Part shown: one piece after another, positions 53,447 through 62,202 of the stretch | Numbering within the stretch: the first letter of the stretch is position 1 | How the letters are laid out: each line of letters starts with the position of its first letter | NCBI RefSeq assembly: GCF_003994475.1 | Contig: NZ_RZNY01000004.1 | Location: 186,001 to 250,000, forward strand | Reading direction: 5' to 3' | Source of the DNA: Paenibacillus anaericanus | GTDB lineage: Bacteria > Bacillota > Bacilli > Paenibacillales > Paenibacillaceae | Length of the DNA: 64,000 bases | The notes under the pieces: generated by a model | Seen by the model: only the letters and a program-made list of their open reading frames with translations | Databases searched by the model: none | What the model was told of the DNA's origin: nothing | Made by a program: the position numbers and the translations under genes

Positions 53447-54679
53447 TTGGATACATCGAAACCGCTCAATAAGCCAATACAAAAGAGTAGATTTCTACAG
53501 ACAGTAGAAATATTAGGCGTGTCAGCCAAACTTGGTATGACCTCATTCGGTGGCCCTATCGCCCATCTTGGTTACTATCATGAAGAATACGTGAGTCGGC
53601 GCAAATGGTTGGATGAACGAAGTTATGCCGATCTTGTGGCTCTGTGTCAATTCCTACCCGGTCCAGCCAGTAGTCAGGTCGGCATTGGTATTGGTCTTAG
53701 CCGTGGCGGAGTTCTGGGCGCCATTGCTGCATGGCTGGGATTTACGTTACCTTCTGCCATTGTGCTTATTGTCTTTGCCCTATTCATGCAAGGGATGGAT
53801 GTCGGAAGCGCCTTTTGGCTTCATGGACTGAAACTTACAGCCGTATCCATCGTAGCTCAGGCGGTATGGAGCATGGGACGAAAGCTCGCGACGGGGCGCA
53901 GTCGGGCCACGATCGCGATACTTGCAGCCGCAATCTCCCTCATCTGGCCAAACGCCTTCATACAGGTGTTCGTCATTGCCATCGCTGGTATAGTCGGCTT
54001 ATGGTTGTATCGTAAATCAACCGATTCCCAGGCCGAATCTACTTTCTTCGTCCCTATTTCTCGGAAATGGTCGGTCGTTTGTTTGGTGCTCTATTTCGGC
54101 CTTCTTCTAATCCTTCCGCTGCTAGTTCGTATATTTGGCGGCGGCGGAACGACAAACGGACTGTTGCTGTTTGATAGCTTCTATCGAACGGGTTCGCTCG
54201 TCTTTGGAGGCGGTCATGTTGTTCTCCCCCTACTTCAAGGTGAAGTTATTCATACCGGATGGGTTACGGAGTCTGATTTTCTTGCCGGATACGGGCTGGT
54301 CCAAGCTGTCCCCGGACCTCTCTTCACATTCGCATCTTACTTGGGAGTACTAATTAGCGGCATTCCTGGCGCTATTATTGCTACAATAGCCATTTTCCTG
54401 CCCGCATTCCTACTCATTGTTGGCGTTCTCCCGTTCTGGAACAGTTTGCGACACAATAACAATGTACAGGGTGCATTACAAGGTGTTAATGCCGCAGTTG
54501 TCGGCATCCTGCTAGCCGCTCTATATAATCCAATCTGGACGACTTCCGTCAACACTGCCTTGGACTTCGTTCTAGTACTACTATTGTTTGGCATGCTAAT
54601 CTACTGGAAGCTTCCCTCTTGGAGCGTTGTCTTAGCGGGTGCTGCTGGAGGAGTACTCCTAGGAATATTGGGTAGTTAA
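53447..54679 (+). CDS. chrA: Chromate transporter, two-domain form
   Basis: A 410-residue membrane protein of the CHR family, long form with two homologous halves. Signatures: GMTSFGGPIAHLGYYHEEYV and CQFLPGPASSQVGIGIG in the first half, FGGGHVVLPLL and GYGLVQAVPGPLFTFASYLG in the second. ChrA exports chromate. The start is TTG at 53447 with GTGAGGAGATCCTAA. Monocistronic; no ChrB regulator nearby. Confidence 0.9.
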   Translation: MDTSKPLNKPIQKSRFLQTVEILGVSAKLGMTSFGGPIAHLGYYHEEYVSRRKWLDERSYADLVALCQFLPGPASSQVGIGIGLSRGGVLGAIAAWLGFTLPSAIVLIVFALFMQGMDVGSAFWLHGLKLTAVSIVAQAVWSMGRKLATGRSRATIAILAAAISLIWPNAFIQVFVIAIAGIVGLWLYRKSTDSQAESTFFVPISRKWSVVCLVLYFGLLLILPLLVRIFGGGGTTNGLLLFDSFYRTGSLVFGGGHVVLPLLQGEVIHTGWVTESDFLAGYGLVQAVPGPLFTFASYLGVLISGIPGAIIATIAIFLPAFLLIVGVLPFWNSLRHNNNVQGALQGVNAAVVGILLAALYNPIWTTSVNTALDFVLVLLLFGMLIYWKLPSWSVVLAGAAGGVLLGILGS

Positions 54680-54699
54680 TTCTATTCGATCTAAGAATA

Positions 54700-55449
54700 T
54701 TAAGGCTCATAGATCATTTTTCGAGTCATTCCACCATCAATAACCAAATTAGCCCCCGTCACAAACGTATTATCGGGATGGGTTAGATAAAGACAGGCTT
54801 CTGCAATATCAGAAGGCCTCCCTACTCGTCCCGCCGGATGTTGACGGTGGTCAATCTCTGTAAGAACACTATAGTCACCTGTCTCGATCCAGCCTGGGCT
54901 AATACAATTCACCGTAATGCCATCGCTACCAAGTGACACTGCGAGCGCATGGCTTAAGGATACGATGGCTCCTTTTGAAGCAGCATACGCCTCAGATCCG
55001 GGTTCTGACATGAGAGCTCGCGTAGATGAAATATTTACGATAGAGCCCCCATTCTTGTTCCTCTTCATATATTTAGCAGCTTCCTTAGAAGCTAGAAAGC
55101 AACTTCGTACGTTGGTGTTTAACACATCATCCCATTCATCTATTGTTAGTTCATATGGAGATTTGAAGCGAGATACACCCGCATTATTAATTAAAATATC
55201 AATACTCCCGAATTTCTCATAGGTAATTGAAATAACATTTGTGATGTCAGCTTCTTTTCTGACATCACAAGGTACAAAAATAACCTCTCCACCCATCTGA
55301 CTTATCTCGTTAGCAGCCTGTTCACCATTTTGTGTATTGATATCTGCTAACACAACAGATGCCCCTCGGCGAGCATAGGCTTCCGCCACTCCTCTGCCTA
55401 TACCATTTCCAGCCCCTGTAACGATTACCGTATGATGTTCGAACGACAT
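54700..55449 (-). CDS. Short-chain dehydrogenase/reductase
   Basis: A 249-residue classical SDR. The cofactor motif TGAGNGIG, the NNAG motif, catalytic Ser in NISSTRAL and YAASKG (YxxxK) are visible, with PGWIETGDY after it. An Asp after the second strand (LADINT) suggests NAD preference. GGGAGGTAATGCGC precedes the ATG at 55449. Substrate unknown. Confidence 0.9.
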   Translation of the reverse strand: MSFEHHTVIVTGAGNGIGRGVAEAYARRGASVVLADINTQNGEQAANEISQMGGEVIFVPCDVRKEADITNVISITYEKFGSIDILINNAGVSRFKSPYELTIDEWDDVLNTNVRSCFLASKEAAKYMKRNKNGGSIVNISSTRALMSEPGSEAYAASKGAIVSLSHALAVSLGSDGITVNCISPGWIETGDYSVLTEIDHRQHPAGRVGRPSDIAEACLYLTHPDNTFVTGANLVIDGGMTRKMIYEP

Positions 55450-55534
55450 GCGCATTACCTCCCTAACGGATTAAAGTTCGAGTTGAAAATTTAGCTATGC
55501 TTAACGCGATTCTATCTTAACAATGATCACGACA

Positions 55535-56419
55535 TTACGCTCGTTCTGCCACAAGGAGCCGGATTAATTCAGGGAGCCAATCATCGATAGCATCGAATTG
55601 ATATCCAGCCCGCTCCGCTTTGGACGTATCCATGAACCAAGACGACGGTACGCCGAACGGTGACATATCCGCCTGTTCCGTCTCCGGCTGAATAACTGCA
55701 GCAACTCCTGTCTCTCTTTCAATCAAGGAAATGATCTCCCTAATGGTAAGTTTCCCGTTTGAACAGGCATTAACCGGCCCTGTTATAGGTGAGCTTCCCA
55801 GCCAATTCAGAAAAGATGCCGCCCCCGCAGAAGTGATCAATGAGATGGCCGCTTCCGGATTTGGTATGCCAATTGGAGTCTCATTCAGTACTCGTTCAAC
55901 ATGAAAATGGAGCCTTTTGGTATAATCATCTGGACCAAGAACAATGGGAATCCGCATAGCACACACTGGAAAGCTTGCCCTCTGGAAGAAAGTAGCTTCA
56001 GCTAGGCGTTTGCCTTCTCCATAATCAAAATCCTCTCTATTACCTGTACGTAAAGGGTAATCATATGGATCGAAAGCAGACTCTGTTGTCGCAATCTCAG
56101 AGAAATCATAGACGGATAACGTAGAGGTTAATATGTATTGGCCAACTCGACCTTCAAAGGCATCTATAGCAGCCAACGCTTCATTAGGCGAATAACAGAT
56201 GTTGTCGTAAATAACATCCCATGGGCCGGCTTCGGCGGCTTTTTTTAAATCTTGCACATCCGTACGGTTCAGGGTGAGACTTCGAACAGGTCCATCAAAA
56301 CTTACTTCAGTTAAACCACGCGTCGCAACGGTCACTTCGTGTTTCCCTTCTCGAAGCAACAAATTGACTAACCTTTTCCCAAAATAACGAGACCCACCTA
56401 ACACTAAAATTTTACTCAT
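55535..56419 (-). CDS. NAD-dependent epimerase/dehydratase-like SDR
   Basis: A 294-residue extended SDR. The cofactor motif is ILVLGGSRYFGKRLV; TSTLSVYDFSE replaces the usual S/T site, and DYGEGKRLAEATFF contains a YxxxK-like DYGEGK motif (Tyr-Gly-Glu-Gly-Lys). The C-terminal part PVNACSNGKLTIREIISLIE is typical. Reductase or epimerase on sugar nucleotides is possible but unproven. It is the last of three co-directional genes (57656-55535). Confidence 0.78.
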   Translation of the reverse strand: MSKILVLGGSRYFGKRLVNLLLREGKHEVTVATRGLTEVSFDGPVRSLTLNRTDVQDLKKAAEAGPWDVIYDNICYSPNEALAAIDAFEGRVGQYILTSTLSVYDFSEIATTESAFDPYDYPLRTGNREDFDYGEGKRLAEATFFQRASFPVCAMRIPIVLGPDDYTKRLHFHVERVLNETPIGIPNPEAAISLITSAGAASFLNWLGSSPITGPVNACSNGKLTIREIISLIERETGVAAVIQPETEQADMSPFGVPSSWFMDTSKAERAGYQFDAIDDWLPELIRLLVAERA

Positions 56420-56453
56420 CACATCAACCTCAATTCATATATTTACCCGCAGA

Positions 56454-56849
56454 TTATTTAGTTATAAACAGACTTTTCATAAAAGCGAGCCCAGTAAGTA
56501 AACCAAAGAAGAAGTAGCCGCTCCATTTAGCCATGTGCTCGTTATAAAGTGAATAGTACGGTAAGGTAACATATTGCGAAATAACAGGGTATATCAGCAG
56601 CAGACAACACGGCAAGAATACGAAGAAAAACAGCGGTCTATGAAACTTGCGTCGGTTTGGCACCCCATTCAGCAGACTCAAATAGACTCCAAATACAAAT
56701 GCATAAACGATATGGCCAATTAAGGTGTAGTCCACTTTGCCCAGAGAGTCATTTTTTCTCGCCATCATATCCATAAATTGATTACCGTAATAAACAAGCA
56801 GTAACGCACCAACAATCCACAAGAAGTAATAAAAATATCCTTTTTTCAT
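56454..56849 (-). CDS. Four-segment membrane protein, unknown function
   Basis: A 131-residue membrane protein with hydrophobic segments at about 6-24, 45-65, 73-95 and 110-128 (YFLWIVGALLLVYYG, IGHIVYAFVFGVYLSLL, FFFVFLPCCLLLIYPVI, YFFFGLLTGLAFM). No family recognised. It starts 12 bases after the DUF817 gene stop and precedes the epimerase by 34 bases. The neighbours suggest one transcription unit. Confidence 0.65.
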   Translation of the reverse strand: MKKGYFYYFLWIVGALLLVYYGNQFMDMMARKNDSLGKVDYTLIGHIVYAFVFGVYLSLLNGVPNRRKFHRPLFFFVFLPCCLLLIYPVISQYVTLPYYSLYNEHMAKWSGYFFFGLLTGLAFMKSLFITK

Positions 56850-56861
56850 ATCCTAACTCCC

Positions 56862-57656
56862 CTAGTATTTAATATGGTTAACTTGTTTTACAGCTTTGTC
56901 ACCGGATTTAACATGCTTAAGCTGAGCAACGATAATTATGGTGATGACTACCAGTAGAAACCACGAGCTAATTTTACCGAGATGGACCAAACGCCAAACA
57001 TGCTCTTGATCCGGATAGCGCCAGGCTCCAAGAAAAGTTGAGATGTTCTCAGCAATCCAGATGAAGAAGCCAATCAGCAAAAATGCTAATGTGAGTGGCA
57101 TCCGATAAATAGTGCCTGAAATGGTGAAGTGAACCCACGTTCGGATAAACACGATCAACAGTAACCCAATCAGCACCCAGCGGTAGTCACCTATGAAATG
57201 ATGCGTGAAGAAGTTGAGGTAAATCCCCGTACTCAGTGCGACCGCAAATATCGTTCTCGGCCAACCTGTAATATGCAGATCGAATCTGCGCCAAGACTGA
57301 CATATATAACTTGCCACACTGGCATACATGAACCCACTATATAGAGGCACCCCAAATACTTTAATCCACCCTTCCTCAGGATATGACCATGACCCCATAT
57401 GTACTTTGAATATTTCCAAAGCTAGGCCAATCACATGAAACATACAGATCACTTTGAGTTCATCAATGGTCTCCAGCTTAAACAACACCATACCCACTTG
57501 TGCTAACAGACAAATAATAAGAATTAGATCATATCTCGGCAATCCTGGTATCCCAACTACTTTAGTTAACGCGAGTGTCAAGAAGATTATAACTGGAAAA
57601 ATACACGATAACGCCTCTAGCCAACCGAATAGTAACAATTTACGTACAAACGTCAT
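56862..57656 (-). CDS. DUF817-family membrane protein
   Basis: A 264-residue protein with about eight membrane segments. The text VHMGSWSYPEEGWIKVFGVPLYSGFMYASV and ENISTFLGAWRYP are typical of DUF817. Function unknown. The ATG at 57656 follows GTGGAGGG with a short gap; an earlier ATG would add four residues and remove the site. Confidence 0.8.
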   Translation of the reverse strand: MTFVRKLLLFGWLEALSCIFPVIIFLTLALTKVVGIPGLPRYDLILIICLLAQVGMVLFKLETIDELKVICMFHVIGLALEIFKVHMGSWSYPEEGWIKVFGVPLYSGFMYASVASYICQSWRRFDLHITGWPRTIFAVALSTGIYLNFFTHHFIGDYRWVLIGLLLIVFIRTWVHFTISGTIYRMPLTLAFLLIGFFIWIAENISTFLGAWRYPDQEHVWRLVHLGKISSWFLLVVITIIIVAQLKHVKSGDKAVKQVNHIKY

Positions 57657-58061
57657 GTTTCCCTCCACTGTAAGTAACCGGACAGATGCCGGATATTCAG
57701 CACCTTACTAGCGCGCCGTGATTCATTCAGATTTTACCATAAAGTGACTTGAAGGTAGGGACATTTTTGTATCCAACTTGTTACTTGAACCATGGAACTA
57801 GTGATAGATATGAGCTTAGATTCCTGTCGATAGAGCCTTTTTTAATAATAAAAACCCACTCTGCCTTGTTCATACAATTGCATTACGCTGGTCCATACGA
57901 GAAGTTTTGTTACTATTGTAATTCTTGTCTTCATATGAAAATTCACCTTTATCCTTGATAGATTCCAATATAAAGGCTAAACCTCTCACCTGAAATTGCG
58001 ATACATTAACTCAACATTAAACTGAAGTGAAAGTCACAGGTTAAACACGGAGGATAACAAA
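57657..58061. other. Gene-free interval before the first tRNA
   Basis: A 405-base A/T-rich region. A 69-codon frame at 57749-57958 has no ribosome site and an unlikely composition. No repeats or promoters stand out. Confidence 0.5.
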
Positions 58062-58092
58062 GAAAACCCACTGGATGAACCAGTGGGTTTCT
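58062..58092 (-). terminator. Terminator of the first tRNA-Leu
   Basis: On the minus strand AACCCACTGG, loop TTCAT, CCAGTGGGTT, then TTCTTTG. Confidence 0.8.
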
Positions 58093-58111
58093 TCGTTATT
58101 ACCTATTCTTA

Positions 58112-58193
58112 TGCGCGTAGAGGGACTTGAACCCCCACGTCGTGAAACGCCAGATCCTAAGTCTGGTGCGTCTGCCAATTCCGCCATACGCGC
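58112..58193 (-). tRNA. tRNA-Leu (anticodon TAG)
   Basis: Read on the minus strand, the acceptor arms GCGCGTA and TACGCGC pair. The anticodon arm CCAGA-CTTAGGA-TCTGG gives TAG (reads CUA/CUN). A long variable arm (CGTTTCACGACG) and the T loop TTCAAGT are present. 82 bases without CCA; CCA is not encoded. Confidence 0.93.
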
Positions 58194-58388
58194 GCATGAT
58201 TACGGCGTTCTCACCGTATCTGTCCTAGATGCATAATGCAGCAGCGACAATTAATATATTAACAAATCCGGACTACGAAAGTCAAGGTTTATTTTCGAAT
58301 AATAATTATCGCGATTGCCCCTGACTTATCATTCAATAACATCTTACCGATAAAATATATGTAGTTAACTTATTAGGAGGTAGACACC

Positions 58389-58565
58389 ATGGATATTGTT
58401 GCACTTTCAACTAGAATGGCACAAACCAACTTACAGCAAGAGGTAAGTATCTCTGTTGTTAAAATGTCAAAAGATCAAGCTGTCATCGAAGGCCAAGCCC
58501 TCATCAAAATGATGGAGCAAAGCGTTCTGCCTAATCTAGGTGGCAATCTCGACATCAAATTGTAG
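58389..58565 (+). CDS. YjfB-like small protein, 58 residues
   Basis: A short gene lying between two tRNA genes, with a textbook AGGAGG site eight bases before the ATG. The product starts MDIVALSTRMAQTNLQQEV and continues SISVVKMSKDQAVIEGQALIKMM. This matches the putative motility-protein family YjfB, common in flagellated Bacillales; its role is not established. It has its own terminator and runs opposite to both tRNAs. Confidence 0.75.
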   Translation: MDIVALSTRMAQTNLQQEVSISVVKMSKDQAVIEGQALIKMMEQSVLPNLGGNLDIKL

Positions 58566-58578
58566 CATGCACAAGCTT

Positions 58579-58606
58579 GGAGAGGCTCTCAGCCTCTCCA
58601 CTCTTT
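58579..58606 (+). terminator. Terminator of the YjfB-like gene
   Basis: GGAGAGGCT, loop CTC, AGCCTCTCC, then ACTCTTTC; the T tract is weak. Confidence 0.65.
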
Positions 58607-58645
58607 CAGGTAGTTAATTTATGTGAATAATCATGAATAAACAAC

Positions 58646-58674
58646 AAAAAAAACCTTGATATCCAAGGCTTTCT
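58646..58674 (-). terminator. Terminator of the second tRNA-Leu
   Basis: On the minus strand CCTTG, loop GATAT, CAAGG, followed by eight T residues. Confidence 0.8.
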
Positions 58675-58680
58675 TCTTGA

Positions 58681-58761
58681 TGCGCGTGAAGGGACTTGAA
58701 CCCCCACGTCGTGAAACGCCAGATCCTAAGTCTGGTGCGTCTGCCATTCCGCCACACGCGC
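58681..58761 (-). tRNA. tRNA-Leu (anticodon TAG), second copy
   Basis: Nearly the same sequence as the copy at 58112. The acceptor stem is GCGCGTG/CACGCGC and the D loop is one base shorter. The anticodon loop CTTAGGA is identical, giving TAG. 81 bases without CCA. Confidence 0.92.
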
Positions 58762-58890
58762 GTGTACTCTGTATCGCATCAGCGACAAGATATATCTTAT
58801 CATGTTGCTATATCATGCGTCAAGCTTTTTTTAAAAAAATATCAACTGTACGTAATTTAGAAAACCAATTCGAATTTGTAGTGCAAGCCA

Positions 58891-59466
58891 CTAAATAACA
58901 TCCTCAACCACAAGTAGCTGCGGCCAAATTCGTAACCATTCTTTCTGAGCTATCCTTCTCATAAATAACTCATTATCTCGACAATAAGGACTTTGACGTA
59001 CCCTTAGAGAGAACAAATCATCCAGTCCATGAGGCGCAATGAGTTCGACCTCTCCGTTCCTATTCAAACGTACACCAACTGCCGTGGCGGTCTCTGGCCA
59101 ACGCAACATGGCATCCTCTACAGAACAATGAGGTGACTCACCACTCTTCATGTGCATCCGCGCTTGATTTTTGACAGACCAATTATGTGTAGGATTTAAT
59201 TCCCTCAATTTGGCCTCATACTCTTTCTCAACCTCTTCCTCCAAACATGAAGGGTCATAATATAGGACGTCGACATCGTTATAAGGAGTTCTAAGCTCAT
59301 ATCCGTGTAGGATGTCCCAGACATAATTACGTAGATATCCTGCAGCTATACATGCTTGTGGTAACGATAGTAAAGACACTGACTCCAAATCGGCCATCAT
59401 GTCAGAATTCTCTCTAATCATATGAAGCAATCCCTCGGCATCCAATCGTATTGCTCTTGTATTCAT
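58891..59466 (-). CDS. Nucleotidyltransferase-like protein (DUF925/NTP_transf_6 type)
   Basis: A 191-residue protein. The pattern AAGYLRNYVWDILHGY followed by TPYNDVDVLYYDP is the nucleotidyltransferase metal-binding DxD element in this family, and ATAVGVRLNRNGEVELIAPHGLDDLF is its typical second half. Bacterial members of this group are uncharacterised. The ATG at 59466 follows AGGGGA; a GTG two codons upstream is possible. It is 22 bases after a GNAT gene in the same direction, probably an operon. Confidence 0.8.
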   Translation of the reverse strand: MNTRAIRLDAEGLLHMIRENSDMMADLESVSLLSLPQACIAAGYLRNYVWDILHGYELRTPYNDVDVLYYDPSCLEEEVEKEYEAKLRELNPTHNWSVKNQARMHMKSGESPHCSVEDAMLRWPETATAVGVRLNRNGEVELIAPHGLDDLFSLRVRQSPYCRDNELFMRRIAQKEWLRIWPQLLVVEDVI

Positions 59467-59488
59467 ACTCACCAGTCCCCTACTCTAC

Positions 59489-59917
59489 CTATAAATACTT
59501 CTTAAACGCTTTGCTAGATTCGCCATCAAAACCAAGTGCCGAATAAAAACGGTGTGCATCTACTCTTGCTGAGCCGCTTGTTAACATCAACTTAACACAA
59601 CTGCGCTCCTTAGCTAATTCCTCAGCAAACTTCATCATCTGGTTCCCTATGCCCTTACCTCGCTGTTCGGAAGAAACAACAACACGCTCAATAACTCCGA
59701 ATGGTCGATCCCCACTAAGCGCATCAAGACAAATATGTAAGTGTAGTGTACCTAGTATGCACCCGTCCTCCTCATAAACTAACAAGAAACTATCAGCACT
59801 TTCTCTAACCTGTTGAATTCGCTCGGGCCAGACAGCAATCTCTTGATTATTGGGCAAAAGCACCCGGTATAATTCCTCAATCACCGCCGCATCATGAATC
59901 TCCGCTTCTCTTATCAT
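59489..59917 (-). CDS. GNAT-family N-acetyltransferase
   Basis: A 142-residue acetyltransferase of the compact single-domain type. The cofactor loop is VVVSSEQRGKGIGNQMM, with CVKLMLTSGSARVDAHRFYSALGF following. There is no N-terminal extension. It precedes the nucleotidyltransferase-like gene. Substrate unknown. GGGTGGGGG before the ATG serves as ribosome site. Confidence 0.85.
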   Translation of the reverse strand: MIREAEIHDAAVIEELYRVLLPNNQEIAVWPERIQQVRESADSFLLVYEEDGCILGTLHLHICLDALSGDRPFGVIERVVVSSEQRGKGIGNQMMKFAEELAKERSCVKLMLTSGSARVDAHRFYSALGFDGESSKAFKKYL

Positions 59918-60089
59918 TATTCCCCCACCCTTACTGGTTAATATGAAGATAAGTTCTTCAACTTTAATTAGAATTGCTAATTAAGGTTCCAATCGTAATC
60001 TATCAAGTTAGCAACACATGGACTAATAAGCGACACTTCGAGTGCTAACGGGATTTACTCCTGCTAAATGTGTGTTCATACTCATGATA

Positions 60090-60232
60090 CCTAAATTAAC
60101 TGGAAAAACCGGAGCTAATCCACCATATAAGCCTCATTTAGGCGCAATGTAGGTAAATTAGCTGGAGGTTTTCCAGTTATTTGAAGCGAGTATGAATTGA
60201 CCTGCAAATTAGATGGAGTAATTCCAACTAAG
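60090..60232. repeat. Degenerate intergenic repeats next to the TCTGGG array
   Basis: Three related copies of AAATTAnnTGGA...TTCC occur around 60093, 60155 and 60207. The first two face each other: 60098-60119 and 60157-60178 are complementary at 18 of 22 positions. No gene is present. Confidence 0.55.
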
Positions 60233-60240
60233 TGTACAGG

Positions 60241-60918
60241 TCTGGGTCTGGGTCTGGGTCTGGGTCTGGGTCTGGGTCTGGGTCTGGGTCTGGGTCTGGG
60301 TCTGGGTCTGGGTCTGGGTCTGGGTCTGGGTCTGGGTCTGGGTCTGGGTCTGGGTCTGGGTCTGGGTCTGGGTCTGGGTCTGGGTCTGGGTCTGGGTCTG
60401 GGTCTGGGTCTGGGTCTGGGTCTGGGTCTGGGTCTGGGTCTGGGTCTGGGTCTGGGTCTGGGTCTGGGTCTGGGTCTGGGTCTGGGTCTGGGTCTGGGTC
60501 TGGGTCTGGGTCTGGGTCTGGGTCTGGGTCTGGGTCTGGGTCTGGGTCTGGGTCTGGGTCTGGGTCTGGGTCTGGGTCTGGGTCTGGGTCTGGGTCTGGG
60601 TCTGGGTCTGGGTCTGGGTCTGGGTCTGGGTCTGGGTCTGGGTCTGGGTCTGGGTCTGGGTCTGGGTCTGGGTCTGGGTCTGGGTCTGGGTCTGGGTCTG
60701 GGTCTGGGTCTGGGTCTGGGTCTGGGTCTGGGTCTGGGTCTGGGTCTGGGTCTGGGTCTGGGTCTGGGTCTGGGTCTGGGTCTGGGTCTGGGTCTGGGTC
60801 TGGGTCTGGGTCTGGGTCTGGGTCTGTGTCTGGGTCTGTGTCTGGGTCTGGATTTGGGTTTCGATCTAGATGCATATCTAGATCCACATCTACATCGAGA
60901 ATTGCATCCAGGTCCGAA
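60241..60918. repeat. TCTGGG hexanucleotide array, 97 perfect copies plus decaying edge
   Basis: Bases 60241-60822 are 97 uninterrupted copies of TCTGGG. The next 16 hexamers, still in the same register (TCTGTG, TCTGGA, TTTGGG, TCTAGA, TCCACA ...), become steadily less similar until about 60918. All frames stay open on both strands only because of the repeat (Leu-Gly, Ser-Gly, Asp-Pro). The G-runs could form four-stranded structures on the plus strand. I do not call a gene here. Confidence 0.95.
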
Positions 60919-60955
60919 ATTATCATCTACAAGTATGTAATAACCAATTCATTAC

Positions 60956-62173
60956 TCAATTATTTCGTAAAGCTTCATCCTTCGGCAATAGAACGGTCAA
61001 TAATCCGATCAATGGGAGAAAAGCACAGATCTTCATAATATAGAAGATTCCCATTTGGTCTGCGAAGTTCCCGAGGAAAGCTGAACCTAGTCCCCCGAGC
61101 CCAAAAGAAAGTCCAAAGAACAACCCCGATACAAGTCCCACTTTACCAGGTAATAATTCTTGAGCATAGACCACGATAATGGAGAAAGCTGAGGACATGA
61201 TGAAACCTGCCACAACGACAAGTATCCCCGACCAGAACAAGTTCGCATAAGGAAGTAAAAGTGAGAAAGGCGCTGTACCGAGTATTGACACCCAAATAAT
61301 ATTTCGGCGACCAAATCGATCGGCAAGTGGTCCCCCGAAGAATGTCCCCACCGCAGCAGCAGCTAAGAATGCAAATACATAATACTGAGCCACTTCTTTA
61401 GCTACTCCGTAGTGGTCCATGAGAAAGAATGCGTAGAAGTTAGAAATGCTTATCGAATATACATTTTTAGAGAATAAAAGTAGCACCAATATAGTAATCG
61501 CAAGACCGATCTTTCCCTTGCTAAGGGAAGGTCTATTCAGTTGATCAGCTCCAACAGAGGTACGCTTCTTGCGAGGCTGTATTACTTGCGAACCGTACCA
61601 TTTCGCAACGTAGAACTGAATAACGATAGCCACAATCGCAGCTAGTGCGAACCAAGCAACACTGGTTTGTCCCAGTGGGATGAAGATTAATGCCGACATT
61701 AGTGGGCCAAGTGAGGTCCCAACATTCCCGCCAACCTGAAAGATCGATTGGGCCAGCCCACGTCGGTCACCTGCCGCTAAATAAGCAACGCGTGACGACT
61801 CTGGATGAAACACCGAAGAACCCAGGCCTACGGAAGTCACGGCAAGTAGGATAATACCGTAGGTCGGTGCGTATGCGAGCAAGAGCACGCCAATTAGTGT
61901 AAAGAAAACACCCACTGGAAGGATATACGGTCTTGGACGTTTATCTGAATATAATCCGACGAGCGGCTGGAATACCGATGCCGTCATATTCATGGCAAAA
62001 GCAATCCATCCAATTTGTCCGTAACTTAGGGATAATGATTCACGAAGTACTGGAAATAGTGCAGGAATAGCAGACTGCATCGTATCATTTAGCAAATGTA
62101 CCATACTGATCGCAAATAAAATGGGGTACACAGTTTTTGCCGGTGAAGCTGCTTTTGTAGCAGTTTGATTCAT
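60956..62173 (-). CDS. Fosmidomycin-resistance-type MFS transporter
   Basis: A 405-residue 12-segment transporter. The N-terminal SMVHLLNDTMQSAIPALFPVL, GLYSDKRPRPYILPVG, and SSVFHPESSRVAYLAAG with GLAQSIFQVGGNVGTSLGP are diagnostic for the Fsr branch, which exports fosmidomycin and related compounds. The second-half motif GGPLADRFGRRNI is intact. Its stop lies only 38 bases from the edge of the TCTGGG array, with no terminator in between. The preferred start is ATG 62173; AGAGAGATAAATG precedes it. Confidence 0.87.
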   Translation of the reverse strand: MNQTATKAASPAKTVYPILFAISMVHLLNDTMQSAIPALFPVLRESLSLSYGQIGWIAFAMNMTASVFQPLVGLYSDKRPRPYILPVGVFFTLIGVLLLAYAPTYGIILLAVTSVGLGSSVFHPESSRVAYLAAGDRRGLAQSIFQVGGNVGTSLGPLMSALIFIPLGQTSVAWFALAAIVAIVIQFYVAKWYGSQVIQPRKKRTSVGADQLNRPSLSKGKIGLAITILVLLLFSKNVYSISISNFYAFFLMDHYGVAKEVAQYYVFAFLAAAAVGTFFGGPLADRFGRRNIIWVSILGTAPFSLLLPYANLFWSGILVVVAGFIMSSAFSIIVVYAQELLPGKVGLVSGLFFGLSFGLGGLGSAFLGNFADQMGIFYIMKICAFLPLIGLLTVLLPKDEALRNN

Positions 62174-62202
62174 TTATCTCTCTCCATCCATCTCTGTTAT
62201 GA

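Noticed and set aside
57749..57958. A 69-codon plus-strand frame upstream of the tRNA genes
   Set aside because: No ribosome site, no recognisable domain and an A/T-driven composition.
60197..61038. Long open frames of Leu-Gly, Ser-Gly and Asp-Pro dipeptides on both strands of the hexanucleotide array
   Set aside because: A six-base repeat without stop codons keeps every frame open. None of the three frames has a ribosome site, and the flanking residues show no conserved domain.
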